A DNA stretch of 64,000 nt, taken from contig JBGAJP010000005.1 of assembly GCA_044224855.1 (NCBI GenBank), forward strand, positions 12,565 to 76,564. The letters run 5' to 3'. A program made the position numbers and the translations under genes. The stretch's first letter is position 1, and each line of letters starts with the position of its first letter. Origin of the DNA: Tichowtungia sp044224855. GTDB lineage: Bacteria > Verrucomicrobiota > Kiritimatiellia > Kiritimatiellales > Tichowtungiaceae. Below are positions 52,905 to 61,261 of the stretch, one piece after another. A model generated the notes under the pieces. It was not told where the DNA came from. It made no database searches and saw only the letters and a list, made by a program, of their open reading frames with translations.

Positions 52905-53252
52905 TTACACGCGGCGTTCTTTAATACGCGCTTTCTTGCCGGAGATGTCGCGCAGATAGAAGAGTTTCGCACGACGGGTCTGACCGCTGCGCACAACTTC
53001 GATCTTCGCTACGTTCGGGCTCTGCATCGGAAATACGCGTTCGATACCTTCGCCGAAAGCTACACGGCGAACGGTGAAGGTTTCCGCCACACCAGCGCCT
53101 TCACGACCGATCACCGTTCCGGTGTACAGCTGGATGCGCTCTTTTGCACCTTCTTTGATTTTCACATGCACGTTGACGGTATCACCGACACTGAATGCGG
53201 GGATTTCTTTTGTGCACTGTTCTTTGCCAATTTTTAAGACTACCGGATTCAT
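52905..53252 (-). CDS. rplS: 50S ribosomal protein L19
   Basis: A 115-residue L19 of usual length: DTVNVHVKIKEGAKERIQ, FTGTV-like QLYTGTVIGREGAG, TFTVRRVAFGEGIERVFP, and the LFYLRDISGKKARIKE end. It sits at the subunit interface of the ribosome. The start is preceded by AGAAAGAG. It lies 63 bases after trmD in the same operon. Confidence 0.97.
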   Translation of the reverse strand: MNPVVLKIGKEQCTKEIPAFSVGDTVNVHVKIKEGAKERIQLYTGTVIGREGAGVAETFTVRRVAFGEGIERVFPMQSPNVAKIEVVRSGQTRRAKLFYLRDISGKKARIKERRV

Positions 53253-53315
53253 AATTGTTCTCTTTCTTCCAATTCCAAAAGCGAGCGTCGAATAATACCC
53301 AACTGCGTCTTTCGG

Positions 53316-54014
53316 TCAAGCGCCATCTCCATTTTCTACCCCGCAGCCTGAAAGCAGATCCGGACGGCGTTCCGCGGTCCGCTTTTCAGCCTGCCGGCGG
53401 CGCCATTCGGCAATGGCCGCGTGATCGCCGGAAACCAGCTCGTCCGGCACTTTCATACCGCGGAATTCGGGCGGGCGGGTGTACTGTGGATATTCCAGCA
53501 GCGGTTCGCTGAATGACTCCTGTTCAGCGGCGCCCTCCCCGCCCAGCACACCGGGAATCAGGCGGACGACCGCATCGATCACCACAGCCGCCGGCAGCAC
53601 CCCGTTGGTCAGGACATAGTCACCGATGGATATTTCTTCATCAATCAGCGCTTCGCGAACGCGTTCGTCCACCCCTTCGTAATGGCCGCAGACGAAAATC
53701 AGGTGTTCTTCGCTCGAAAGCACCTGCGCGCGTTTCTGCGTGAAAGGCTGCCCCTGCGGACACATCAGAATGACGCGGGACTTTTCTGTACGGATCGATT
53801 CCACCGCGCGAAAAATCGGTTCCGGCTTCATGACCATGCCGGGGCCGCCGCCGAACGGGCGGTCATCGGTGGTACGATGCTTATCTTCGGTAAAATCGCG
53901 CAGGTTGATGCAGTTGAAGGTGACGTGACCCGCTTTGGCGGCACGCCGCATCATGCTCCGGCCGAGAAAACCGTCGAGCATTTCGGGAAAGATGCTTATT
54001 ACGTCAATCTGCAT
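53316..54014 (-). CDS. trmD: tRNA (guanine-N1)-methyltransferase TrmD
   Basis: A 232-residue TrmD, which makes m1G37 in tRNAs with G36 and prevents +1 frameshifts. The SPOUT knot is visible: CGHYEGVDERV, DEEISIGDYVLTNGVLPA and the GGGPGMVM block; the C-terminal helical domain holds PPEFRGMKVPDELVSGDH. The start (MQIDVISIFPEM) is the canonical one, so the absence of a ribosome site is real: an intrinsic terminator ends three bases before the ATG. rimM, normally just upstream, is missing. Confidence 0.96.
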   Translation of the reverse strand: MQIDVISIFPEMLDGFLGRSMMRRAAKAGHVTFNCINLRDFTEDKHRTTDDRPFGGGPGMVMKPEPIFRAVESIRTEKSRVILMCPQGQPFTQKRAQVLSSEEHLIFVCGHYEGVDERVREALIDEEISIGDYVLTNGVLPAAVVIDAVVRLIPGVLGGEGAAEQESFSEPLLEYPQYTRPPEFRGMKVPDELVSGDHAAIAEWRRRQAEKRTAERRPDLLSGCGVENGDGA

Positions 54015-54017
54015 AAC

Positions 54018-54044
54018 AAAAAAAGCGGCCTTTCGGCCGCTTTT
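54018..54044 (-). terminator. intrinsic terminator or attenuator directly before trmD
   Basis: On the minus strand AAAAGCGGCC, loop GAAA, GGCCGCTTTT and three further T (54044 down to 54018), a perfect ten-base stem with a GNRA loop. The trmD ATG begins three bases later (54014). It lies between khpA and trmD within an otherwise tight operon. Confidence 0.85.
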
Positions 54045-54062
54045 GTATCACGGAGTGATTTT

Positions 54063-54293
54063 TTATTCCACAACTTCGAGCATTGCACGGCGGCCGTCGC
54101 GGGCAGCGATCGCTCCAAGGAGCGTGCGCATGGCACCAACGGTTTTTCCGCTGCGTCCGATTACTTTGCCGACATCTTTTTCATGGCAGCGCAGTTCGTA
54201 AACAATGCTTTTATCACCTTTGACCTCGGTGATCTTGACGTCGCGGGGATGGTCAACCAGAGCGGCGACCATCTGCTTCACAAGCTTTTTCAT
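54063..54293 (-). CDS. khpA: KH-domain RNA-binding protein KhpA
   Basis: A 76-residue single KH-domain protein (YlqC/KhpA). The GxxG loop is in DVGKVIGRSGKTVGAMR, the family signature. It binds RNA with KhpB in other bacteria and affects cell division or sRNA function. Standard position between rpsP and trmD; two bases after the rpsP stop. Confidence 0.95.
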   Translation of the reverse strand: MKKLVKQMVAALVDHPRDVKITEVKGDKSIVYELRCHEKDVGKVIGRSGKTVGAMRTLLGAIAARDGRRAMLEVVE

Positions 54294-54295
54294 GC

Positions 54296-54595
54296 TTAGG
54301 CCCCCTGCGATTCGGAAGCTTTTAGATCCAAAGCTGCGCCGACCGGGACGCCTTGACCGGCTTCAGCCTTTTTGAGAAGGCTGGCGGCGGTGCTGGAAAT
54401 CTGCGCGCCGGTGCCCATCCAGTGTTTGACCCGTTCAACATTGACGCTGAAATTGTCACCTTTCTGCTTGGGATCATACCAGCCAAGAGCTTCGAGGAAG
54501 CGGCCGGTGGTCGCGAAGCGGGAATCGGCTACCACGATGCGGTAAAACGGCTTATTGATGGTGCCCATTCGACGTAAACGTATTTTTGTTGCCAT
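54296..54595 (-). CDS. rpsP: 30S ribosomal protein S16
   Basis: A 99-residue S16: KIRLRRMGTINKPFYRIVVADSR at the start, FLEALGWYDPK and HWMGTGAQIS. First gene of the rpsP-khpA-trmD-rplS-rnhB-yraN operon, with GGAG eight bases before the ATG. Slightly longer than E. coli S16 (82) through a C-terminal Ala/Lys-rich tail. Confidence 0.97.
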   Translation of the reverse strand: MATKIRLRRMGTINKPFYRIVVADSRFATTGRFLEALGWYDPKQKGDNFSVNVERVKHWMGTGAQISSTAASLLKKAEAGQGVPVGAALDLKASESQGA

Positions 54596-54620
54596 ATTTC
54601 TGTAATCTCCAGTCCAGGTT

Positions 54621-54680
54621 GCAGACTTCCGTCTGCGGAAAAAGAGGCTACTGTCTATATCATTTGCCCCCCCTCATCAA
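54621..54680 (-). promoter_or_regulatory. rpsP operon promoter and leader hairpin
   Basis: On the minus strand TTGATG (54680-54675), 15 bases, TATAGA (54659-54654). The spacer contains a run of seven G (54673-54667). The leader then forms GCAGAC/GTCTGC around four bases (54636-54621), 26 bases before the rpsP start. Confidence 0.45.
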
Positions 54681-54697
54681 CCTTTTTTCCGACTTTT

Positions 54698-55795
54698 TCA
54701 CCCCGCGGTCCGGTTCTGCAGTTTTTGCACCACCTGCAGGTCGGCTTTCGACCAGGCGTATTTGCCGAGATTTTCGACTTTTACCCATGCGTAATCGGCA
54801 CAATGAATCGGGCGGGGACGACCCGAAATGATGGTTGTGCGATAGACATGCATGGTCATGGTGAAATGGCTATAAGTGTGCTTCACCGTCAAAAAGAACT
54901 CTCCGACCGCTGTGTTAATGCCCAGCTCTTCTTTTAATTCACGGGCAATGCACTCCTGAATTATCTCCCCAGACTCCTGCTTGCCTCCGGGAAATTCCCA
55001 CAGCCCGCCGAGCATATCGTCCTGTTTGCGCTGGGCAATCAGCACTTCGCCCTTCCGGTTCACCGTTACCGCCGCGCCGACAACGATGTGAGGCACTTTT
55101 TTCTTTTTCTTCATTACAGGGAACTTTTCCGGTGCCCCGGCGGCGAAAGCGGCGCAAACGCTCTGTATCGGGCATTCCTGACATTTCGGGTTCTTCGGCA
55201 GACAAACCAGCGCGCCCAGCTCCATCATCGACTCATTAAATTCGCCGGCACGGCCTTTCACCAGCAGCTCATCCGCCCATTCCTGCATCTGTTTCTTACC
55301 TTTGGCGTCACGGGTATCGCCGCCGAAGGCGAAAAGACGGCTCAGAACGCGGATGACGTTACCGTCCACCACCGCTGCGTCTTCATTAAAAGCCAGACTG
55401 GCGATCGCCGCCGCCGTGTAAGGCCCGATTCCCGGCATCTTTGCCAATTCCGCGGCTGCAACCGGCGGCTTCCCGGCGTATTCACCGGTAATGATTTTTG
55501 CCGCAGCGTGAAGGTTGCGGGCGCGGCTGTAGTAGCCGAGCCCTTCCCAGCATTTCAGCACGTCGCTTTGCGGCGCATCGGCGAGCGCTTTCCACGACGG
55601 AAACGTTTTCATCCAGCGGCGGTAGTAGTCGATCACCGTATCCACGCGCGTCTGCTGAAGCATAATCTCTGAAACCCATACTCGGTACACCGTACGGTTC
55701 CGGCGCCACGGCAGATCGCGCGCATTTTCCGCAAACCACGGCAGAAGGCTGTTGCGAACGGCCTTCCGGACTTCGGAACGCCGGCCTGTTTTCAT
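54698..55795 (-). CDS. mutY: A/G-specific adenine glycosylase MutY
   Basis: A 365-residue MutY, which removes A opposite 8-oxoG. Catalytic Glu in VSEIMLQQTRV, helix-hairpin-helix KMPGIGPYTAAAI with the Asp of VVDGNVIRVLSR, four Cys of the Fe-S loop (C-x6-C-x2-C-x5-C in CLPKNPKCQECPIQSVC), and a C-terminal NUDIX-like domain for 8-oxoG recognition (WEFPGGKQESGE, RELKEELG). Start: ATG 55795 (MKTGRR) is most likely; ATG 55819 is also possible, and the longer frame to 55891 would run into the ferritin gene. Divergent from ferritin. Confidence 0.93.
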   Translation of the reverse strand: MKTGRRSEVRKAVRNSLLPWFAENARDLPWRRNRTVYRVWVSEIMLQQTRVDTVIDYYRRWMKTFPSWKALADAPQSDVLKCWEGLGYYSRARNLHAAAKIITGEYAGKPPVAAAELAKMPGIGPYTAAAIASLAFNEDAAVVDGNVIRVLSRLFAFGGDTRDAKGKKQMQEWADELLVKGRAGEFNESMMELGALVCLPKNPKCQECPIQSVCAAFAAGAPEKFPVMKKKKKVPHIVVGAAVTVNRKGEVLIAQRKQDDMLGGLWEFPGGKQESGEIIQECIARELKEELGINTAVGEFFLTVKHTYSHFTMTMHVYRTTIISGRPRPIHCADYAWVKVENLGKYAWSKADLQVVQKLQNRTAG

Positions 55796-55805
55796 GGGTT
55801 GTGAT

Positions 55806-55833
55806 TTGACTGCCTGCATGGTTGGGCTAGAAT
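55806..55833 (+). promoter_or_regulatory. ferritin promoter
   Basis: TTGACT (55806-55811), 16 bases, TAGAAT (55828-55833); both boxes match consensus at five of six. The leader of about 20 bases carries AAAGGAG. No Fur-like palindrome is visible. Confidence 0.65.
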
Positions 55834-55859
55834 CCCTGCAAATAAAAGGAGTTGCAACC

Positions 55860-56375
55860 ATGATTACCAAGAGAATGGAAAAAGCGATCAACTCTCAGAT
55901 CAATAAAGAATTCTATTCCGCCTATCTTTACCTTTCGATGTCGGCCTACTGCAACAAAGTCAATATGCCGGGCAGTGAGCACTGGTTCCGCATCCAGTAC
56001 GACGAAGAAATCATCCACATGACCATGATGTTCGACTATATCATGCAGCACGGCGGCGAAGCCCGCCTGCTGAAAATTGATGAGCCGCCGGCAGATTTCG
56101 GATCGGTACTCGGCGCGTTCGAGGCCAGCCGGAAGCACGAACGGTTTGTAACAGAGTCTATCAACGAACTGCTGAATGTCGCCGTGGAGGAAAAAGACCA
56201 CGCAACCCAGGTTTTCCTGCAGTGGTTCATCACGGAACAGGTTGAAGAAGAAGCCAACGTCAAAGAAATCGTTGAGCGCCTGAAAATGGCCGGAGATAAC
56301 GGTGCGGCCTTAATGATGCTTGACGACAAACTCAGCCTGAGGCTGCCTCCCGCGCCTGCCGCTGCAAAGGCTTAA
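55860..56375 (+). CDS. ftnA: ferritin, FtnA-type
   Basis: A 171-residue non-haem ferritin of the FtnA type that oxidises and stores iron in a 24-mer shell. Ferroxidase ligands visible: Glu17 in NKEFYSAYLYLS, a DEEIIHM block (Glu and His), the Glu of VAVEEKDHA and the QWFITEQVEEE block. Start ATG 55860 with AAAGGAG. The exported protein downstream follows after 21 bases and may be co-transcribed. Confidence 0.95.
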   Translation: MITKRMEKAINSQINKEFYSAYLYLSMSAYCNKVNMPGSEHWFRIQYDEEIIHMTMMFDYIMQHGGEARLLKIDEPPADFGSVLGAFEASRKHERFVTESINELLNVAVEEKDHATQVFLQWFITEQVEEEANVKEIVERLKMAGDNGAALMMLDDKLSLRLPPAPAAAKA

Positions 56376-56396
56376 ATACAGAAAAGAGGTCTGATT

Positions 56397-57530
56397 ATGA
56401 AAAAACTGGCTCTGCTGGCCATCGTACTACTGTCTGCTTTTTCACTGCCTGCCCGGGCTTCCCGGCAGGATGAAATTACTATGCTGGTGATGCCTGAAGA
56501 CAGGATTCCTCTTCAGGTTGCACAGGATATTTCCAGGCGTTACCCCGTTCTGCTTGTGAGCTACCGGCTGGTGTACGGCGAGCTGAAACTTTACGCATGG
56601 AACGATGAAACATGGGTTTCCGTACCGGTAGAAGATTACGCAAACGGTACATTTTTCGCCAACCGGCCCGGCTATGCCATCGTCGTTGAGCATGAACGGT
56701 TTCACGCTCCTGCCATTCTGACACCCAACAGCATCTGGTGCGAAAGCGCCAGCCGCCTTTCTTCCACCGATCCGCGCGTCTTACTTCACCTGCTCGGTCT
56801 TCACTTCGATTTCCCGTTCCGCTACTGGAATCAGCTGGCAAAACGATACGGCTACGCGCTTGAAGAAATCAACCCGACGCTGGAAAACGTACACTGGTGG
56901 AACATCCGCGGCGACGAGCTGGTCGAAAAACGCGCAAAACGCGATTTCGCGCTGGATATGGATAAATGGCATTACCTCGAACCGCTCCCGCCCCCGCCCA
57001 TTGAACCGGTGAGAATTGAAAAAGAACCGGTCATCACTGAAGTCGAAAAACCCGCCACTGAACCGGCCGCCGGAGCTGTTAATATCACGGTCAAAGCACC
57101 GGAACCCAAGGTTGAAAAAACGCCGGTTGCGAAACCGGTAGTAAAACCGGGCATCAAAACGGAAACTCCGGCCTCTAAACCGTTTCCCTCACTCAAACCG
57201 GAACCGGTAATTAAACCCGCTGCGGCAGTTCCGGCGCCGGCAGTCGAGAAAGCCCCGGCGCTTGAACCAGCGCCTGCTCCGGCTGCCACGACACCAATCA
57301 TCAAACCCGAACCGGTTATTGAATCTATCCCCACGATCGAACCGGTGCCGGCACCTTTAATTGAAGCCCCTTCAATCGCTCCGACGGTCGAAATTGAAAA
57401 GGCAGTCCAGGCAGAAGTCCCCGCACCGGCGCCGCTCGTAACTGAAGTCGACCCGTTTGCCACCGGCGAAGTCCCTGCGGCCGAAATCGTTGTCCCGCAG
57501 CCTCCGAAAAAACCCTGGTGGAAATTCTAA
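56397..57530 (+). CDS. exported protein with Pro/Ala-rich repetitive tail, unknown function
   Basis: 377 residues. Signal peptide to about residue 22 (FSLPARAS). A globular N-terminal domain (about 23-195) with several Trp and the HFDFPFRYWNQLAKRYGYAL segment; I do not recognise the family. Residues 200-365 are a low-complexity linker of KPEPVIKP/EPAPAP-like units that ends in PPKKPWWKF. Such tails span the peptidoglycan or bind it. Ribosome site AAGAGGT lies eight bases before the ATG. Its stop codon overlaps the lipoprotein start (TAATG), so the two are coupled and may act together in the envelope. Confidence 0.7.
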   Translation: MKKLALLAIVLLSAFSLPARASRQDEITMLVMPEDRIPLQVAQDISRRYPVLLVSYRLVYGELKLYAWNDETWVSVPVEDYANGTFFANRPGYAIVVEHERFHAPAILTPNSIWCESASRLSSTDPRVLLHLLGLHFDFPFRYWNQLAKRYGYALEEINPTLENVHWWNIRGDELVEKRAKRDFALDMDKWHYLEPLPPPPIEPVRIEKEPVITEVEKPATEPAAGAVNITVKAPEPKVEKTPVAKPVVKPGIKTETPASKPFPSLKPEPVIKPAAAVPAPAVEKAPALEPAPAPAATTPIIKPEPVIESIPTIEPVPAPLIEAPSIAPTVEIEKAVQAEVPAPAPLVTEVDPFATGEVPAAEIVVPQPPKKPWWKF

Positions 57531-57853
57531 TGAATAAATTATTAATTCTGCTGACTGCTCTCGTACTGGCCGGATGCGCCAGCAAGCCCGCTCCGGTTGA
57601 ATTCCCCGTCTCGCCGCGCATGGCGACTTCTTATGCAAACGGTGAAACCATTATGACCTGGAATGCGATCCGCGACCAGACCTACACCGTCTATTACACA
57701 GACGCCCCGCGCGGCAAACTGGCGGACTGGAAACCTCTGCCGCAGGCAACCAACCTGCGCGGCAGCGGAAAACAGATTTCCATTACAGACAAAACCGCCG
57801 CCGATGTGCCGCGGCGTTATCTGCTGCTGACCGGAGACCAGAAGCCGTATTGA
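57530..57853 (+). CDS. small lipoprotein of unknown function
   Basis: 107 residues. Lipobox LAGC at residue 14-17 after MNKLLILLTALV. The mature part has a fibronectin-like strand pattern (TIMTWNAIRDQTYTVYYTD, LADWKPLPQATNLRG), reminiscent of the 'lesion-type' FN3-like modules in exported PVC proteins. Translation is coupled to the Pro-rich protein upstream. No function can be assigned. It ends four bases from the convergent antiporter gene. Confidence 0.7.
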   Translation: MNKLLILLTALVLAGCASKPAPVEFPVSPRMATSYANGETIMTWNAIRDQTYTVYYTDAPRGKLADWKPLPQATNLRGSGKQISITDKTAADVPRRYLLLTGDQKPY

Positions 57854-57856
57854 TAA

Positions 57857-60160
57857 CTACGCGGGCGATACTTCCGCCCGGTCCGCTTCGGCGTTGATCA
57901 GCAAAAATTCCATCTGCCGGATTTCTTCCACTGTACCGAGTACCAGCAGCTCGTCGCCGGTATGCAGACGTTCGGCCGGACCCGGCGTTACAATCCGCTT
58001 TCCGGCCCGGCGAATAGCTGCAATCTGAACTCCTGTTTGATGCGCAATATTCCACTCGGCCAATGTGCGGTCCGCAAAGCTGATCGACTCCGGAATGATT
58101 AGTGTGTCCAGCCGGATTTCATCCAGCCGTTCAGACTCCGTCATACAGGTGTTGCTGAGAAATGCGCGAGCCGCCGGAATCTGCGCGGGCTCACCGAGAA
58201 GAAGAAGCACATCCTGAGGAAAAACAGTAAACGCCGACCCAGGTGCATCGATAACCATTCCCTGCCGTTCAACCCCCAGAACCGAACATCCAAACCGGTT
58301 CCGCAAATCCAGCTGCGCAAGAGAAAGCCCCCGGCAAAGAGACGACTGCGGAATCTGAACCTCTTCGATATTTAAATCCCAGTCGCTGTCGTGACTGAAA
58401 ATTAAAGCCGGTGCGTCGCCCATCCCGGATGCGACACTGTGCTGCAGCCGGTTTTCCGCCACACTGTGCAAAAGAGCCATAGGCTTCCAAAGTAACGCTG
58501 CGCTGACGGCGACCGCCGCCGCCAGCCCTATAAAAGTCCAGAATCCGCTGAGCGCAAACGGCAGCAGCATCCACAGCCAGGCAGAAAGCAGAATCAGCGA
58601 AATAATCCGCAACGCCTGTTCAATCATATGGGCCGCTGCGCGGGTTTCCCGACGGGTGTACCGCCGGGCCGCCACCTCCGAATGAAGCATCGTCAGCACC
58701 TCGATATTGCGCCAGACAGCAACCAGAACAACCAGAACAATCAGCCCGAACGGCACCCAGAAGATCAGGTTAAACATCCATAGCATCCAGTTCTGTCCGG
58801 CTGTAATCCCGGCGAACATCGCATGCAATTTCGGTGAAAAAACCATCAGGCCTGTGACAAACAGCATTTCAATTGTAATCCGCAACAGGCATTTGCGGGA
58901 GATTTTCCAGACCATATTCGACGAACGCCGGGCTGCCAGCCGGTTGAGCCCGTTGTGATAAGCCTCCAATGCCTGGGCAAACCAGTGCGGTTGGTACGCG
59001 ACCAGATAGTCTGCCAGCCGACCGCTCACCGGCAGTAGTGCCGATGCAGCCACCGTGGAAAGAATCGATACGCCGACAATTACTGCGCCGAAGGATTCCG
59101 GCAACCGTCCTGCATCAACGCCGATCTGGGTCACTAGAAACGAAAGTTCTCCGATCGGAATCAGCAGAAGCCCCGTCATCACCGCATCACGCAGATTGCG
59201 CCCGACAGCCAACTGCCCGATGGTGCAAATTGTCGAACGGCCGAACACCGCCAGCGCGGTAAAGAGCAGCACCAGCGGCCAGGCCGAAAAAATATGCCGG
59301 ATATCAATCAACATTCCGATGGACACGAAAAATACGGCACCGAACAGATCGCTCAATCCGGAGAAGCTTTTTTCAATCTGCGGCCGGTCCGGCGTTCCGG
59401 CCACCGCCATTCCCAGAACAAACGCCCCGAGAGCAAACGAATATCCGGCGCTCCGGGCAATCACTGCGGTTCCGACCAGAATCGCAGCCAGAATCACGTT
59501 GCGAAGTTCGGGGCTGACCTTCTGCTGAAGCAGATGCAGCATGCGCGGAATAAACAGCAAAGCAAGAATCGCCGTCAGCACAACAAATGAGGCGAATGCA
59601 CCAAGCTCCTGCAGCACCGGTACAGGGGCGCCTTGCGCGGTCTGTAACTGTGTACTCAGCAGACTGAGCAGGATTATGACATTAAAATCTTCCAGCAGGG
59701 TCTGAAACATCGCTGACTGTCCATCGGTCCGGTGGAACCTCCCCGACTCATGCAGCAGCCGTCCGATAATGACAGAACTCGATGTGATAAACAGTCCGGC
59801 AAGCAGCAGACCGCCGGTTTCATCCAGTCCAATCAGACGCCCAAGTAACCGGCAAAGCGTAAAGATCAATGCCGTACTGATCGCTGTAGCGGCCAGCGAC
59901 ACAACTCCGCTGCGCCGGATCTGTTTAATTCCAAGATGCTGGCCGATCGAAAACATCAGAAAAACCAGCCCGACCTGTGAAAGCAGCCGAAGAATTTCTG
60001 AATCGGAAACCAGTGTAACAATCCCGGCGGGACCGAACAGCACGCCGGCAAGCAGATAACCGGAAGTAACCGACAGGCGGATGCGCTGGCACAGCCAGCC
60101 CGCAATACCGGCGACAGCGAGAACAACGGCTAAATCCTGAAGAAATTTTAACTCATTCAT
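57857..60160 (-). CDS. CPA2-family cation/proton antiporter with RCK_C domains
   Basis: A 767-residue membrane protein. Residues 1-390 are a Na+/H+ exchanger-type CPA2 domain with about 12 membrane segments (GYLLAGVLFGPAGI, LEDFNVIILLSLLS, FALGAFVLGMAVAG, FFVSIGMLID). A second, hydrophobic block (about 430-560) has four more segments, and two TrkA_C/RCK_C-like domains end the protein (SLCRGLSLAQLDLRNRFG, ERLHTGDELLVLGTVEEI). The NAD-binding TrkA_N domain of KefB/KefC is absent. Likely moves K+ or Na+ against H+. Start with AGGAATTC upstream. Confidence 0.88.
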   Translation of the reverse strand: MNELKFLQDLAVVLAVAGIAGWLCQRIRLSVTSGYLLAGVLFGPAGIVTLVSDSEILRLLSQVGLVFLMFSIGQHLGIKQIRRSGVVSLAATAISTALIFTLCRLLGRLIGLDETGGLLLAGLFITSSSVIIGRLLHESGRFHRTDGQSAMFQTLLEDFNVIILLSLLSTQLQTAQGAPVPVLQELGAFASFVVLTAILALLFIPRMLHLLQQKVSPELRNVILAAILVGTAVIARSAGYSFALGAFVLGMAVAGTPDRPQIEKSFSGLSDLFGAVFFVSIGMLIDIRHIFSAWPLVLLFTALAVFGRSTICTIGQLAVGRNLRDAVMTGLLLIPIGELSFLVTQIGVDAGRLPESFGAVIVGVSILSTVAASALLPVSGRLADYLVAYQPHWFAQALEAYHNGLNRLAARRSSNMVWKISRKCLLRITIEMLFVTGLMVFSPKLHAMFAGITAGQNWMLWMFNLIFWVPFGLIVLVVLVAVWRNIEVLTMLHSEVAARRYTRRETRAAAHMIEQALRIISLILLSAWLWMLLPFALSGFWTFIGLAAAVAVSAALLWKPMALLHSVAENRLQHSVASGMGDAPALIFSHDSDWDLNIEEVQIPQSSLCRGLSLAQLDLRNRFGCSVLGVERQGMVIDAPGSAFTVFPQDVLLLLGEPAQIPAARAFLSNTCMTESERLDEIRLDTLIIPESISFADRTLAEWNIAHQTGVQIAAIRRAGKRIVTPGPAERLHTGDELLVLGTVEEIRQMEFLLINAEADRAEVSPA

Positions 60161-60257
60161 AATTGAATTCCTGATATATCTGGCACCGTCGGCACCGCGT
60201 GTGATAAACAGCTTCGCAAAATATACAAACGGACATCCCTCCTTTAAAGGTTATTTC

Positions 60258-61256
60258 ATGCGCTTGAACAAAAACGCTCTGCTGTTCGTCATCGGCTTAC
60301 TCGCTGTTTGTACTGCCGCACCTGCCTTTGCCGGCGTTCGCACCGTCACCTCGCGCGGCAAAAGCTACGTCACCCTGCCGAATATGGCCGCCTACTATGG
60401 CATGACTCTCACCCAGCCGACCAAAAGCCGGATCCGGCTACAGAACAAATATAATAAAATCGAATTTGCAACCGACGAACGCAGCATCTGGGTCAATGGA
60501 ACCCTCGTCGCGCTTTGCGAACCGGTTCGAAAAATCGGCTGGTCGTGGGCCATTGATACAGTCGACTTCAACAAAACCATTGAACCGACGGTGCGCCCCG
60601 CAGAATTTCTCAGAAGCGCCGGAACCCGCACCGTCGTTCTCGACCCCGGACACGGCGGCGACGACAAAGGCGCCAGCAGTCCGCGTAACATCCATGAAAA
60701 ATTGGTTGTGCTCGATGTGGCCAACCGTGTACGCAACCGGTTGGAAGCCCGCGGAATTAACGTTGAGCTCACCCGGGAAAGCGACCGGAATCTGGATCTC
60801 TCCGCCCGCTGCCGGAAAGCCGCCGCGCTGAAAGCTGATCTGCTTGTCAGCATACATGCCAACTCTGCCGGGAAAAACCGGAGCATCCGCGGAGCCGAAA
60901 CCTTCGTCCTCGCCCTGCCCGGCCGCTACAGCAGCAACTCCTACGGCGGCGGAACGCTTCCCTCTTCAGTCAATACCGGGAACCGCTACGACCTCGCCAA
61001 CATGGCACTCGGCTATCGCATTCAGCAAAACCTCATCCGGGCGACCGGACAGGAAGACCGCGGCGTAAAACGCGCCCGCTTCGAAGTTCTGCGGGATGCA
61101 CCCTGTCCCGCGACGCTTGTTGAAATGGCCTTCTTGAGCAATCCAAAGGATGAGGCGATTGTCATTGATCCTGCCGGACGTGACCGGATCGCCCGCGGCA
61201 TCGCCGACGGCATCGTCGCCTACCTCACCGACGTCAAACGCGCCAAGTCAAAATAA
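60258..61256 (+). CDS. N-acetylmuramoyl-L-alanine amidase, AmiC type
   Basis: A 332-residue exported amidase. Signal peptide to about residue 27 (AAPAFAG). An N-terminal domain of about 100 residues resembles the copper-amine-oxidase-like N-terminal fold (IWVNGTLVALCEPVRKIG) rather than AMIN. The amidase_3 domain (about 135-330) has the zinc ligands in VVLDPGHGGDDKG, NIHEKLVVLD and LVSIHANSA, and the catalytic Glu in LVEMAFLSNPKDE. Cleaves peptide stems from septal peptidoglycan. Start ATG 60258 with AAAGG; the frame open to 60201 lacks a ribosome site. Confidence 0.92.
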   Translation: MRLNKNALLFVIGLLAVCTAAPAFAGVRTVTSRGKSYVTLPNMAAYYGMTLTQPTKSRIRLQNKYNKIEFATDERSIWVNGTLVALCEPVRKIGWSWAIDTVDFNKTIEPTVRPAEFLRSAGTRTVVLDPGHGGDDKGASSPRNIHEKLVVLDVANRVRNRLEARGINVELTRESDRNLDLSARCRKAAALKADLLVSIHANSAGKNRSIRGAETFVLALPGRYSSNSYGGGTLPSSVNTGNRYDLANMALGYRIQQNLIRATGQEDRGVKRARFEVLRDAPCPATLVEMAFLSNPKDEAIVIDPAGRDRIARGIADGIVAYLTDVKRAKSK

Positions 61257-61261
61257 TCGGC

